Both the position numbers and the translations under genes were made by a program. Positions 35,076 through 43,016 of a stretch of DNA of 64,000 nucleotides are shown here, piece after piece; the stretch's first letter is position 1; every line of letters starts with the position of its first letter. The stretch spans positions 29,002 through 93,001 of the forward strand of contig DATGLH010000085.1 in assembly GCA_035294225.1 (NCBI GenBank), given 5' to 3'. A model generated the notes under the pieces. That model was given only the letters and a program-made list of their open reading frames with translations, was not told where the DNA came from and made no database searches. The DNA comes from Trebonia sp035294225. Its GTDB lineage: Bacteria > Actinomycetota > Actinomycetes > Streptosporangiales > Streptosporangiaceae.

Positions 35076-35131
35076 CCGGGTGGCTCATCCGCCCGGGTGG
35101 CTCATCCGCCCTAGCGGGCTCATCCGCCCGG
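35076..35131. repeat. 17-bp tandem repeat, three copies
   Basis: CCGGGTGGCTCATCCGC occurs at 35076-35092 and 35093-35109, with a degenerate third copy to 35127. It lies between the convergent SDR and methyltransferase genes. The C/G-rich units can pair with the downstream GCGGGCCCGGGC, so a bidirectional terminator is possible. Confidence 0.6.
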
Positions 35132-35157
35132 GCGCTTGCGGGCCCGGGCATGGCCGG

Positions 35158-35994
35158 CTAGGGCTTCCTGGCGACTCCGCAGCGGGTGGGGGTGTACTGG
35201 TCCGGCTCACCGGGGCCCGGGCGCCAGCGGCTCAGCGTGACGAGTCCCGGCTCGACCATCGCCAGGCCCGCGAAGAACGAGGCGATGGACCGGGGCGTCC
35301 GCCGCGTCTGCGTGACCTTCCCGCCCATTGCCTCGTTCAGCCGGCGCTCGCTTTCGCCGAGCACCTTGTCGTCGTCCTCGACGACCGTGTCGGACAGCAC
35401 GAGGAAGCTGCCCGGCGCCAGGGCGTCGAGGTACCTGCGGACGATCGCGTGCGGGTCGTCGGAATCGGGGATGTATTGCAGCGTCATCAGGAACATCAGC
35501 GCGACCGGCTGCCCGAGGTCCAGCGTCTGCGCCGCCTCGGCCACGATCTTCCCGGCATCCCGCAGGTCCGCGCTCACGTAGGCGGTCTTTCCCTCCGGCG
35601 CGCTGGTCAGCAACGCGCGCGCGTGCGCCAGCACGATCGGGTCGTTGTCGACATAGACGATCCGCGACTCCGGTGCCGCGCGCTGCGCGACCTCATGGGT
35701 GTTGTCCGCGCTGGGCAGCCCGGTCCCGATGTCGAGGAACTGCCGTATGCCTTCCTGCTGCACCAGGTACCGGACCGCGCGGCCGAGGAAGCGCCGGTTG
35801 GCGCGCACGCCTGGAATGATCTCCGGACGCAGCCGTATTATCCGGTCGCCGACCTCCCGGTCGGGGGCGAAATTGTCCTTGCCGCCTAGCCAGTAGTCGT
35901 AGATCCGGGCGGGATGGGCGACGCTGATGTCGAACGGCGGCGTCCCTTCGCAAGGCTCTGGCCCCGGCCGGTCCTCAGGCTCATTCGCTGGCAC
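35158..35994 (-). CDS. SAM-dependent methyltransferase, PF04672 (DUF574) type
   Basis: A 278-residue protein with the family signature near the N-terminus (HPARIYDYWLGGKDNFAPDR), followed by FLDIGTGLPSADNTHEVAQ, the SAM loop, VYVDNDPIVLAHARALL and DLRD. This family is greatly expanded in Streptomyces, Frankia and Streptosporangiales and has no assigned substrates. It lies between the two mycofactocin operator copies but on the other strand, with no sign of sharing their control. ATG 35994 is the first start. Confidence 0.88.
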   Translation of the reverse strand: MPANEPEDRPGPEPCEGTPPFDISVAHPARIYDYWLGGKDNFAPDREVGDRIIRLRPEIIPGVRANRRFLGRAVRYLVQQEGIRQFLDIGTGLPSADNTHEVAQRAAPESRIVYVDNDPIVLAHARALLTSAPEGKTAYVSADLRDAGKIVAEAAQTLDLGQPVALMFLMTLQYIPDSDDPHAIVRRYLDALAPGSFLVLSDTVVEDDDKVLGESERRLNEAMGGKVTQTRRTPRSIASFFAGLAMVEPGLVTLSRWRPGPGEPDQYTPTRCGVARKP

Positions 35995-36327
35995 GAGGTC
36001 AGCCTAACGTGCCGCATGTCAGGGGTCCTGCTACCCGGTCATGGCAAGCCGCTTGCCGCGCCGGCAGACGCGCCGGACAGGCGCCGAAGGCCGCCGCCCG
36101 CACCAGGGCGACCAGGCAGCTCGCAGCTACCGGCGCTTGCTTAAGTCACCTACTGACATTAACATCAGGCTATTACGTCACCCACTGACGTAATAGCCGG
36201 GCAGGCCGGCCGATGGGGCGGCCGATGACGAACGCGCTGGCGGCCGGCGCCGGCCCCGCCGCCAGGAACGAAGCAACCCAAGGACGAAGCAGCCGAGGAG
36301 CACACCGAACATCATGGCAGGACTTTG
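35995..36327. other. Upstream region of the moxR operon
   Basis: Gene-free 333 bases between the divergent PF04672 methyltransferase and moxR starts. It contains operator copy B (36136-36200); the moxR ATG lies 127 bases beyond it. No other feature was recognised. Confidence 0.5.
36136..36200. promoter_or_regulatory. Two-palindrome operator, copy B (moxR operon)
   Basis: Near-identical to copy A (61 of 65 bases). The downstream site is here a perfect inverted repeat, TATTACGTCA-CCCAC-TGACGTAATA (36171-36195); the upstream site is GTCA-CCTAC-TGAC (36145-36157). Centre-to-centre spacing is again 32 bases. It precedes moxR, VWA, the ABM-like gene and mftD, so one regulator probably controls both units. 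Confidence 0.78.
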
Positions 36328-37275
36328 ATGAGCGAACGTCACGACGGCCCGGGCACGCTGGCGGCGGTCAGGGACCGGATCCGCGCCCATGTCGTGGGCC
36401 GCGAACGCGAACTCGACCTGGTGCTCGCGGCCGTGGCGGCGGGGCGCGACATCCTGCTGGAGGGCCCGCCGGGCACCAGCAAATCCACCCTGCTGCGGGC
36501 CATCACCGCCGAGTGGGGCATCCCGCTGGTGTTCGTGGAAGGCAACGCCGACCTGACCCCGGCCAAGCTGGTCGGGCACCACAATCCCGCCCGCGTGCTG
36601 CGCGAGGACTACAGCCCGGACAATTTCGTCGACGGCCCGCTGCTCGCGGCCATGCGCGGCGGCGGCTTCCTCTATATCGAGGAGTTCAACCGCGCGCCCG
36701 AAGACACCCTGAACACCCTCCTCACCGCCATGGCCGAACGCCGCATCGCCGTCCCCCGGGCCGGCGAGGTGATCGCGAAGGACACGTTCCGGGTGATCGC
36801 GTCGATGAACCCCTACGACAACATCGGCACCACCCGCCTGTCGACGTCCGTGCACGACCGGCTGTGCCGGCTGGCGGTCACCTACCAGGACGCCGACGCC
36901 GAACGCGGCATCGTCGCGCTCCGCGCCCCGCTCCCCGACCTGAAGCCCGCCGTCTACGAGCGGCTGGTCGCCGACGCGGTGGCCGTCACCCGCGCCACGC
37001 GCGCCCACCAGGACGTCCGCCAGGGCAGCAGCGTCCGCGGTGCCATAGACCTGACCCTGGTCGCGGGGCAGCTCCTTTCCTTGTCTCCCGAACGTACGCT
37101 GGCGTCTGCGGTCGACGAAACGCGCTACCGGGAGGTCGTGTACGACGCGATGGTCGTCGCCCTCTCGGGGCGGATCTTCCTGGACGAGACCGCAGACGCG
37201 ACCCCGGAGCAGGTGCTCAGGCAGATCTGGGAAGACCACTTCATCCTGGACCCGGCCACGGCGCCGCCCGGTTGA
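36328..37275 (+). CDS. MoxR-family AAA ATPase
   Basis: A 315-residue ATPase (ATG 36328; a TTG lies one codon before). Walker A is LLEGPPGTSKSTLL, followed by FVEGNADLTPAKLVGHHNP, Walker B FLYIEEFNRAPEDTLNTLL and the sensor region FRVIASMNPYDNIGTTRLS. MoxR ATPases pair with VWA proteins to mature or activate metalloenzymes, as CoxD with CoxE, and the founding MoxR serves a PQQ-dependent methanol dehydrogenase. The gene directly precedes a VWA gene and is two further genes from mftD, suggesting activation of a mycofactocin-linked enzyme (inference). Confidence 0.9.
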   Translation: MSERHDGPGTLAAVRDRIRAHVVGRERELDLVLAAVAAGRDILLEGPPGTSKSTLLRAITAEWGIPLVFVEGNADLTPAKLVGHHNPARVLREDYSPDNFVDGPLLAAMRGGGFLYIEEFNRAPEDTLNTLLTAMAERRIAVPRAGEVIAKDTFRVIASMNPYDNIGTTRLSTSVHDRLCRLAVTYQDADAERGIVALRAPLPDLKPAVYERLVADAVAVTRATRAHQDVRQGSSVRGAIDLTLVAGQLLSLSPERTLASAVDETRYREVVYDAMVVALSGRIFLDETADATPEQVLRQIWEDHFILDPATAPPG

Positions 37276-38304
37276 AGAGCAGCCGGGGCGGACTCGCCGG
37301 CGCGCCGGCCGGGGGACCCGTCCCGGCAACGCGATCACGCGCGGGGGCTGCGGCCGCTGCGGCGCAAGCCGAAGGAACTGACCGAGGAGCCCGAGCTGCT
37401 CGATCTTTCGCCCGGAAGCGGAGGGACGGTTCTGCCGGGCGGGGGAACCCTGCCCGCCCCCGGGGGGCGCTCCCGCGGCGGCCCCCCGGCTGGGGGGAAG
37501 CCATCCCCCCAGGCCCCCCTGACGGCGACAACCGACGAGCAGGGCACGCTGACCGGGGTCTTCGACGAGGCGGCAGCCCCGGACCCGGAGACGCTGCGCC
37601 GGGCGCGGGAGATCGCCGCCCGGCTCGCGGTGCCCCGGCCGCGGCGGGACAGGACCGCGCGGCGGGGGGCCGGCGAGGTCGCCAGCGTCCCGTACCGGGG
37701 CGGCTCGGACGACATCGACCTGGACCGGACGGTCGAGCAGCTCGCGGAGCACCCGGTGCCCGAGGACGAGGACATCGTGGTGCGGGAGCGGATCAGGACA
37801 CGGCGCTCCGTGGCCCTGCTCGTCGACGTCTCGGGGTCGATGCGCGGCGAGCGGGTGCGGACGGCGGCGGCCACGGTCGGCGCGCTCGCGGCCGAGCTGG
37901 CGCGGGACGACCTCGCGGTGATCGCGTTCTGGTCGGACGCCGCGGTGCTGGCCCGCCTCGGGCAGCGGGTGGCACCGCAGGCGCTGGTGGAGTCAATGGT
38001 GCGGATACCAGCGCGCGGGCTGACTAATCTGGCGTTCCCACTGAAGGAGGCGCGGCGCGAACTCGCCCGGGTGCCGGCGCGTGACGCGCGGGTGCTGCTG
38101 CTGTCAGACTGCGTGCATAACGCCGGCCCCGACCCGCGCCCGTTCGCGGCGAGGCTGCCCAGGCTGGACGTCCTGCTCGACACGAGCGGCGAGCAGGACC
38201 CTGGCCTGGCCCGTGACCTTGCCCGCCTCGGCCGCGGCCAGCTCCGGCAGATCCGCACGTACCGGGACGTAGCGCCCGCACTCAGCGAGTTTTTCGCGAG
38301 CTAG
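37272..38304 (+). CDS. VWA-domain protein (CoxE-like) with probable +1 frameshift near 37345
   Basis: The MIDAS motif LLVDVSGSM, the following GLTNLAFPLKEARREL and VLLLSDCVHNAG identify a VWA partner for MoxR. The protein-like frame (RPLRRKPKELTEEPELLDLSP onward) runs from just after the moxR TGA but has no ATG, GTG or TTG before GTG 37630. A TTG at 37272 overlapping the moxR stop (TTGA) is in a frame that would join it if one G of the G-run at 37343-37347 were removed. Either a real indel, a sequencing error, or start at 37630 giving 224 residues. The VWA domain itself is intact. Confidence 0.72.
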
Positions 38305-38315
38305 GAGGAGACCCA

Positions 38316-38627
38316 ATGAGCGTGGTCATCGTCGCCACCGCCTTCCCGATCCCCGCCCGGCGCGCCGAGGTGATCGCGGCCTTCGAGGCCGCCATCGCCC
38401 GCGTGCACGGGGAGGACCCGGGCTGCGAGCTCTACGCGCTGCACGAGGGGCAGGACCGCCTCGTCATGATCGAGAAGTACGTGTCGCAGGACGCGGTGGC
38501 CGCGCACGGCAAGAGCGCGGCGCTCGCCGAGCTGATTGCCGCCCTGGACGGGAAGCTCAGCTCCCCCCTGGACGTGCAGATCCTCACCCCGCACCCGGCC
38601 GGGGAGCCCGGCAAGGGCGCGCTGTAA
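38316..38627 (+). CDS. ABM-fold putative monooxygenase
   Basis: A 103-residue protein with an AGGAGGAGA ribosome-binding site, 11 bases after the VWA stop. VVIVATAFPIPARRAEVIAAFEAAIARVHGEDPGCELYALHE and RLVMIEKYVSQDAVAAH follow the antibiotic-biosynthesis-monooxygenase (YgiN-like) ferredoxin-like fold. Such proteins act on quinones or aromatic compounds without metal or flavin, or simply bind them. Position between VWA and mftD hints at a role with the redox cofactor or its acceptor, but this is inference. Confidence 0.8.
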   Translation: MSVVIVATAFPIPARRAEVIAAFEAAIARVHGEDPGCELYALHEGQDRLVMIEKYVSQDAVAAHGKSAALAELIAALDGKLSSPLDVQILTPHPAGEPGKGAL

Positions 38628-38676
38628 ACCGTGTTACGTTCAGTTTTTCGCAGCGGCAAAAGGTAGTGATCGCATC

Positions 38677-39849
38677 ATGGCTAACAAGTGGTTCGAGACC
38701 GTGGCGGTAGCGCAGCGCCGGGCGAGGAGGCGGCTGCCGAAATCCGTGTACGGCGCGCTGGTGGCCGGCGCCGAAGCGGGCGTGACCATGCGCGACAACG
38801 TCGCCGCGTTCTCCGAACTCGGGTTCGCGCCGCACGTGGCCGGCCTGCCGGCGCTGCGCGATCAGGCCACGACCGTGATGGGGCAGGAGATCTCGCTGCC
38901 GGTGCTCATCTCGCCGACCGGCGTCCAGGCCGTGCACCCCGAGGGGGAGGTGGCGGTCGCGCGCGCCGCCGCCGCGCGCGGCACCGTGATGGGGCTCTCG
39001 TCGTTCGCGAGCAAGCCCATCGAGGAGGTCGTGGCGGCCAACCCGCGGACGTTCTTCCAGATGTACTGGGTCGGTGACCGCGATGCGATGGCCGCGCGGA
39101 TGGAACGGGCGCGCAAGGCGGGGGCGGTCGGGCTGATCGTCACGCTGGACTGGTCGTTCTCGTTCGGCAGAGACTGGGGCAGCCCGCACATCCCGGAGAA
39201 GATGACGCTGCGGGAGATGATCCGGCTGGCGCCGCAGGCTGCCTCCCGGCCGGCGTGGCTGTATGACTGGCTACGGACCGGCCGCGTTCCGGACCTGACC
39301 GTGCCGAACCTGCCGGCCGACGGCGAGCCGGCGCCGACGTTCTTCGGCGCCTACGCGCAGTGGCTGGCGTCCACCCCGCCGTCGTGGGAAGACGTGGCCT
39401 GGCTGCGCGAGCAGTGGGGCGGCCCGTTCATGCTCAAGGGGGTAACCCGGGTCGACGATGCCAAGCGTGCCGTCGACGCCGGCGTCACCGCGATATCGGT
39501 CTCCAACCACGGCGGCAACAACCTCGACGGGACGCCGGCCACGATCCGCCTGCTGCCCGACATCGCGCGCGCCGTCGGGGACCAGGTCGAGGTGCTCCTG
39601 GACGGCGGGATCCGGCGCGGCGGGGACGTAGTCAAGGCGCTCGCCCTGGGAGCGCGGGCCGTGATGATCGGCCGCGCCTACCTGTGGGGCCTGGCCGTGG
39701 GCGGCCAGGCCGGCGTGGAGAACGTCCTGGACCTGATGCGCAGCGGCATCGACGCCTGCCTGCTCGGGCTGGGGCACTCGTCGGTCTCCGAGCTGTCGCC
39801 GGAAGACCTGGTGATCCCGCCGGGGTTCACCAGGCGCCTCGGCGGCTAA
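38677..39849 (+). CDS. mftD: MftD, FMN-dependent pre-mycofactocin synthase
   Basis: A 390-residue FMN alpha-hydroxyacid-oxidase-type barrel. WFETVAVAQRRARRRLPKSVYGALVAGAEAG at the N-terminus, SELGFAPHV, the FMN loop LPVLISPTGVQAVHPEGEVAVA, GLSSFASKPIEEVVAANP, catalytic His about 278 in VSNHGGNNLDGTP, and LLDGGIRRGGDVVKALALGARAVMIGRAYLWGLA. These match mycobacterial MftD (Rv0694/LldD1) closely from memory. MftD oxidises the Val-Tyr-derived intermediate to premycofactocin, creating the redox-active alpha-keto amide. It is last of the moxR unit; mftA, mftB, mftC, mftE and mftF are absent from the window. Confidence 0.92.
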   Translation: MANKWFETVAVAQRRARRRLPKSVYGALVAGAEAGVTMRDNVAAFSELGFAPHVAGLPALRDQATTVMGQEISLPVLISPTGVQAVHPEGEVAVARAAAARGTVMGLSSFASKPIEEVVAANPRTFFQMYWVGDRDAMAARMERARKAGAVGLIVTLDWSFSFGRDWGSPHIPEKMTLREMIRLAPQAASRPAWLYDWLRTGRVPDLTVPNLPADGEPAPTFFGAYAQWLASTPPSWEDVAWLREQWGGPFMLKGVTRVDDAKRAVDAGVTAISVSNHGGNNLDGTPATIRLLPDIARAVGDQVEVLLDGGIRRGGDVVKALALGARAVMIGRAYLWGLAVGGQAGVENVLDLMRSGIDACLLGLGHSSVSELSPEDLVIPPGFTRRLGG

Positions 39850-40248
39850 CCCGGCGGGCTAACCGGCGGCTAGCGGCCAGGAGCCGTCCGGCCGGGCGCT
39901 CGCGCCGCTCGCCCCCTCAGCCCTCGCCCCTCGCCGCCGCTCGCCCCCTCGCCCCTCGCCGCCGCTCACCCCTCACGCCCTCACCCCTCACGCCCTCACC
40001 CCCTCTTCACCCCTCCTGTGCCCCCGGCCTCCTCGCCCCTCAGCCCTCGCCCCCGAGGCAAGGCGACTGGTTAAGGACTATCTGGCGAATACCGCCGGAT
40101 AGTTCATTTCCGATTGATACAGTTAAGCCCGCTGTCGTGGCCCATAAGGTAACTGACGGTGGCCTGATCGCTTCGCTCTCCTGGCATGAGGGTTGCCTCC
40201 AAGGCCACCTTCAGGCGGCTTCGCTTGCGACCAAGGCTGGGAGAAGTA
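39850..40248. other. C-rich repetitive intergenic stretch with inverted repeat
   Basis: From about 39905 to 40050 the plus strand is made of CCCTC-type units (CTCGCCCCTCGCCGCCG twice, then CACCCCTCACGCC twice). At 40078-40102 is an inverted repeat CTATCTGGCG-AATAC-CGCCGGATAG with one mismatch, about 150 bases upstream of the UDP-glucose dehydrogenase start. It lacks a T-run, so an operator or 5'-leader hairpin fits better than a terminator. No gene is supported. Confidence 0.55.
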
Positions 40249-41610
40249 TTGAGCGTTAACGGGAACTCCTTGCGTGTCACCGCCATCGGGATCGGCTACC
40301 TCGGCCTGACCCATGCGGTGTGCATGGCGGACCTCGGCCACCAGGTGCTCGCGATCGACGTGGACCAGGAGAAGCTGACCAGGGCCGCGTCCGGAGAAGT
40401 TCCGTTCTTCGAGCCGGGCCTGGAGCCGCTGCTGCGCAAGAACATCGAGGCGGGCAGGCTCCGGTTCACCAACTCGTTCGCCGAGGTGGCGGACTTCGGG
40501 GACGTGCATTTCCTCTGCGTGGGCACGCCGCAGGGACCCGGCGGGGAAGCGGATCTGAGCTACGTGCACGGGGCCGCCGACATGCTGGCGCCGCTGCTGA
40601 CCCGCGAGTGCGTGGTGGTGGGCAAGTCGACCGTCCCGGTGGGCACGGCCCGGAAGCTGCTCGCCCGGATGCGCGCGGCCGCGCCCGCGGGCGACCGGGT
40701 GGACCTGGTCTGGAATCCGGAATTCCTCCGGGAGGGATTCGCGGTCCAGGACACCCTCTCGCCGGACCGGATCGTGCTCGGCGTTACCAGCGAGGAGGCC
40801 GCGGCCGCGGTGCGCCGGGTATACGCCGCGCCGGAGGCGGAGGGAAGCCCCGTCCTCGTCATGGACTTCGAGACCGCCGAGCTCGTGAAGGTCGCCGCGA
40901 ACGCCTTCCTGGCCACCAAGATCTCGTTCATCAACGTGATAGCCGAGATGTGCGAGACCGCCGGCGCCGACGTGGTCCCGCTCGCCGAGGCGCTCGGCCA
41001 TGACCAGCGCATCGGCCGCCGGTTCCTCGGGCCGGGGCTCGGCTTCGGCGGCGGCTGCCTGCCCAAGGACATCCGCGCGCTGGCCGCCGCCGCCGATACG
41101 CTCGGCGTGCGGTCCCTCGCCAGCCTGCTGTCCACCGTCGACGCCATCAACCAGGGGCGCCGCGACCGGGTCGTCGAACTGGCCCGGACCGCGGTCGGCG
41201 GCGACCTGTCCGGTGCCCGGGTGGCCGTGCTCGGCCTGGCGTTCAAACCGCACAGTGATGACATCCGCGACTCCCCCAGCCTCGACGTCTGCGGCCAGCT
41301 GGCAGCGGCGGGCGCCATCGTGACTGCCCATGACCCCGCCGCGGCGGGGAACGCCGCGCGAAGGCTTCCACGGCTTCGGTGCGCTCCCTCGGTGGCGGAG
41401 GCGGCCCGCGGCGCGGAGCTGGTGCTGCACCTTACCGAGTGGCCCGAATACCAGGCCATCGACCCGGCCGCGCTCCGGCAGGCGGTGGCGCGGCCGGTGA
41501 TGATCGATGCCCGCTGCGCGCTGAACGCGGCGCAGTGGCGTGACGCCGGCTGGACCGTGCACGTCCTCGGCCGTCCGTCCCCAGGAAGGCAGGCTCTTAG
41601 TGCAGGCTGA
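40249..41610 (+). CDS. UDP-glucose/UDP-mannac-type nucleotide-sugar 6-dehydrogenase
   Basis: TTG 40249 has a GGGAGAAG ribosome-binding site and places the Rossmann motif IGIGYLGLTHAV at residue 13. LCVGTPQGPGGEADLSYV, VVVGKSTVPVGTARKLL, the catalytic Cys270 in GFGGGCLPKD, and LGLAFKPHSDDIRDSPSLDV confirm the UDP-sugar dehydrogenase family. It makes a UDP-uronic acid for exopolysaccharide. First of a four-gene plus-strand unit; the methyltransferase start overlaps its end by 11 bases. Confidence 0.9.
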   Translation: MSVNGNSLRVTAIGIGYLGLTHAVCMADLGHQVLAIDVDQEKLTRAASGEVPFFEPGLEPLLRKNIEAGRLRFTNSFAEVADFGDVHFLCVGTPQGPGGEADLSYVHGAADMLAPLLTRECVVVGKSTVPVGTARKLLARMRAAAPAGDRVDLVWNPEFLREGFAVQDTLSPDRIVLGVTSEEAAAAVRRVYAAPEAEGSPVLVMDFETAELVKVAANAFLATKISFINVIAEMCETAGADVVPLAEALGHDQRIGRRFLGPGLGFGGGCLPKDIRALAAAADTLGVRSLASLLSTVDAINQGRRDRVVELARTAVGGDLSGARVAVLGLAFKPHSDDIRDSPSLDVCGQLAAAGAIVTAHDPAAAGNAARRLPRLRCAPSVAEAARGAELVLHLTEWPEYQAIDPAALRQAVARPVMIDARCALNAAQWRDAGWTVHVLGRPSPGRQALSAG

Positions 41611-42280
41611 CGTCGCGCTGACCGTTCGTCTCCTGGTCAGTGACACGCTTACCGCACTGCGGGCGCCGATGCTGTCCCGCCGGTTCCGGCGTGCGGTCGC
41701 CGATTCGGCGAGCCCGGTGAAGGTAAACGTCGGGGCCGGGACCGTCGTGCTCCCCGGGTGGATCAACACCGACGTGCTCTGGCGGTCCGGCATGTACCTC
41801 GACCTGACCAAGCCGTGGCCGGTGCCGCCGGAGAGCATCGACCGGATCTACGGCGACAACGTCATCGAGCATTTCTCCCTGCCGACGGTCAGGGACGTGC
41901 TCCGCCACTGCTACCAGGCGCTGCGTCCCGGTGGCGCGATCCGCCTCGCAACGCCTGACCTGGAGCGTACGGCCAGGGCTTACCTGGACGACCCCGCGCT
42001 GACCGCCGCTCACCTGGAACGGCATCGCAGGCATGGCTATCCGGCCGAGCACCCGGCCGACATGCTGCGCGTGACGTACGCTTATCACGGCCACCACCGC
42101 GGCTACATCTTCGACTGGGCCGCGCTCTCGGCCGAGCTGGCCGCCGCGGGCTTCGCCGATATCCGGCGGTACGACGCGGGGCAAAGCGACGACCCCGAGT
42201 TCAAGGGACTGGAGACACGCGCAGAGCCGACGGAGGCGGCCACCGAGCTGATCGTCGAGGCCCGGAAGCCCGCGCGATAG
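41600..42280 (+). CDS. Class I SAM methyltransferase
   Basis: GTG 41600 follows AGGAAGGCAG, inside the last codons of the dehydrogenase gene. The 226-residue protein has VKVNVGAGTVVLPGWINTDVL (SAM loop), IYGDNVIEHFSLPTVRDVLRHCYQALRPGGAIRLATPDLE, and a distal GYIFDWAALSAELAAAGF. This resembles methyltransferases of surface-polysaccharide clusters; the target (sugar or lipid) is unknown. Confidence 0.8.
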   Translation: MQADVALTVRLLVSDTLTALRAPMLSRRFRRAVADSASPVKVNVGAGTVVLPGWINTDVLWRSGMYLDLTKPWPVPPESIDRIYGDNVIEHFSLPTVRDVLRHCYQALRPGGAIRLATPDLERTARAYLDDPALTAAHLERHRRHGYPAEHPADMLRVTYAYHGHHRGYIFDWAALSAELAAAGFADIRRYDAGQSDDPEFKGLETRAEPTEAATELIVEARKPAR

Positions 42281-42354
42281 CCGACGCCCGCCGGTCCGCC
42301 CGTTGCCGGCCGGGGGTAATGCGTAGCCGCACTGATAGGGGTGATAGCGGACCG

Positions 42355-42993
42355 ATGGCTACCAGTGAACGCAAAGACCTTTCGACGGTGCTGCACGAGG
42401 TCGCCTACTACATCAAGGGCTCTATGGTGGGCAGCCTCAGGGCGCGCCTGTCGGGTGCCGAGAGCTTCGGCGCTTCCCCGACGATTGTCCGCGGGGTGAA
42501 GTTCGAGGTCGAGTCGGGTGGGCACCTGACGGTCGGCGACCGGTTCAGGGCGAGCGGCGCCATGGCCGGCACGTACATCAAGGTGGCCCCGGGGGCAACG
42601 CTCACCATGGGCGATGACGTCGGCATCAACTGGGGCGTCTCCATCGAGGCGTGGCACGAGGTGCGGATAGGCAGCAACGTGCTGATCGCATCGTACGCGT
42701 CGATAATTGACGACAACCGCCATCTCGTCCAGCCGGACTCGGTCCGGTATCCCGGCCCGGTGATCATCGGTAACAACGTCTGGCTCGGCAGGAACGTCGC
42801 GGTCATGCCCGGGGTGACCATCGGCGACGGGTCGGTGATCGGCGCGAACTCGGTGGTGACGAAGGATATCCCGCCGAAGGTCTTCGCCGCGGGCGCACCG
42901 GCCAAGGTGATCAGGAAGCTTGAGCTGCCGGATGGCTGGGTCCGCCATGGCCAGCCGCCAGCGCCGGCCAAGGGTTTGCCACAGACCGTCTGA
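42355..42993 (+). CDS. Left-handed beta-helix acyltransferase (WbbJ-like)
   Basis: From ATG 42355 the 212-residue protein contains hexapeptide repeats (LTMGDDVGINWGVSIEA, PVIIGNNVWLGRNVAVMPGVTIGDGSVIGANSVVTKDIPPKVFAAGAPAKVIRKLE) with His in IDDNRHLV as probable catalytic residue. Typical of O-acetyltransferases acting on polysaccharide or sugar nucleotides. It lies within the dehydrogenase-methyltransferase-deacetylase unit, 74 bases after the methyltransferase. Confidence 0.87.
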   Translation: MATSERKDLSTVLHEVAYYIKGSMVGSLRARLSGAESFGASPTIVRGVKFEVESGGHLTVGDRFRASGAMAGTYIKVAPGATLTMGDDVGINWGVSIEAWHEVRIGSNVLIASYASIIDDNRHLVQPDSVRYPGPVIIGNNVWLGRNVAVMPGVTIGDGSVIGANSVVTKDIPPKVFAAGAPAKVIRKLELPDGWVRHGQPPAPAKGLPQTV

Positions 42994-43016
42994 CTGACCT
43001 CTATGCGGAGATGAAC

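Noticed and set aside
36213..38027. Long plus-strand frame over moxR and VWA
   Set aside because: It lacks any motif, while the other frame holds Walker A/B and MIDAS motifs; only its short part after TTG 37272 is considered, as the possible coupled VWA start.
38627..38677. Search for an mftA-type precursor peptide (ending in Val-Tyr) next to mftD
   Set aside because: The 50-base gap has no suitable frame, and no short frame ending in a GVY-type tail was found around the locus.
39905..40050. C-rich repeat region considered as a coding sequence
   Set aside because: Translations give only Pro/Ser/Leu/Ala low complexity in all frames and no start site; treated as intergenic repeat.
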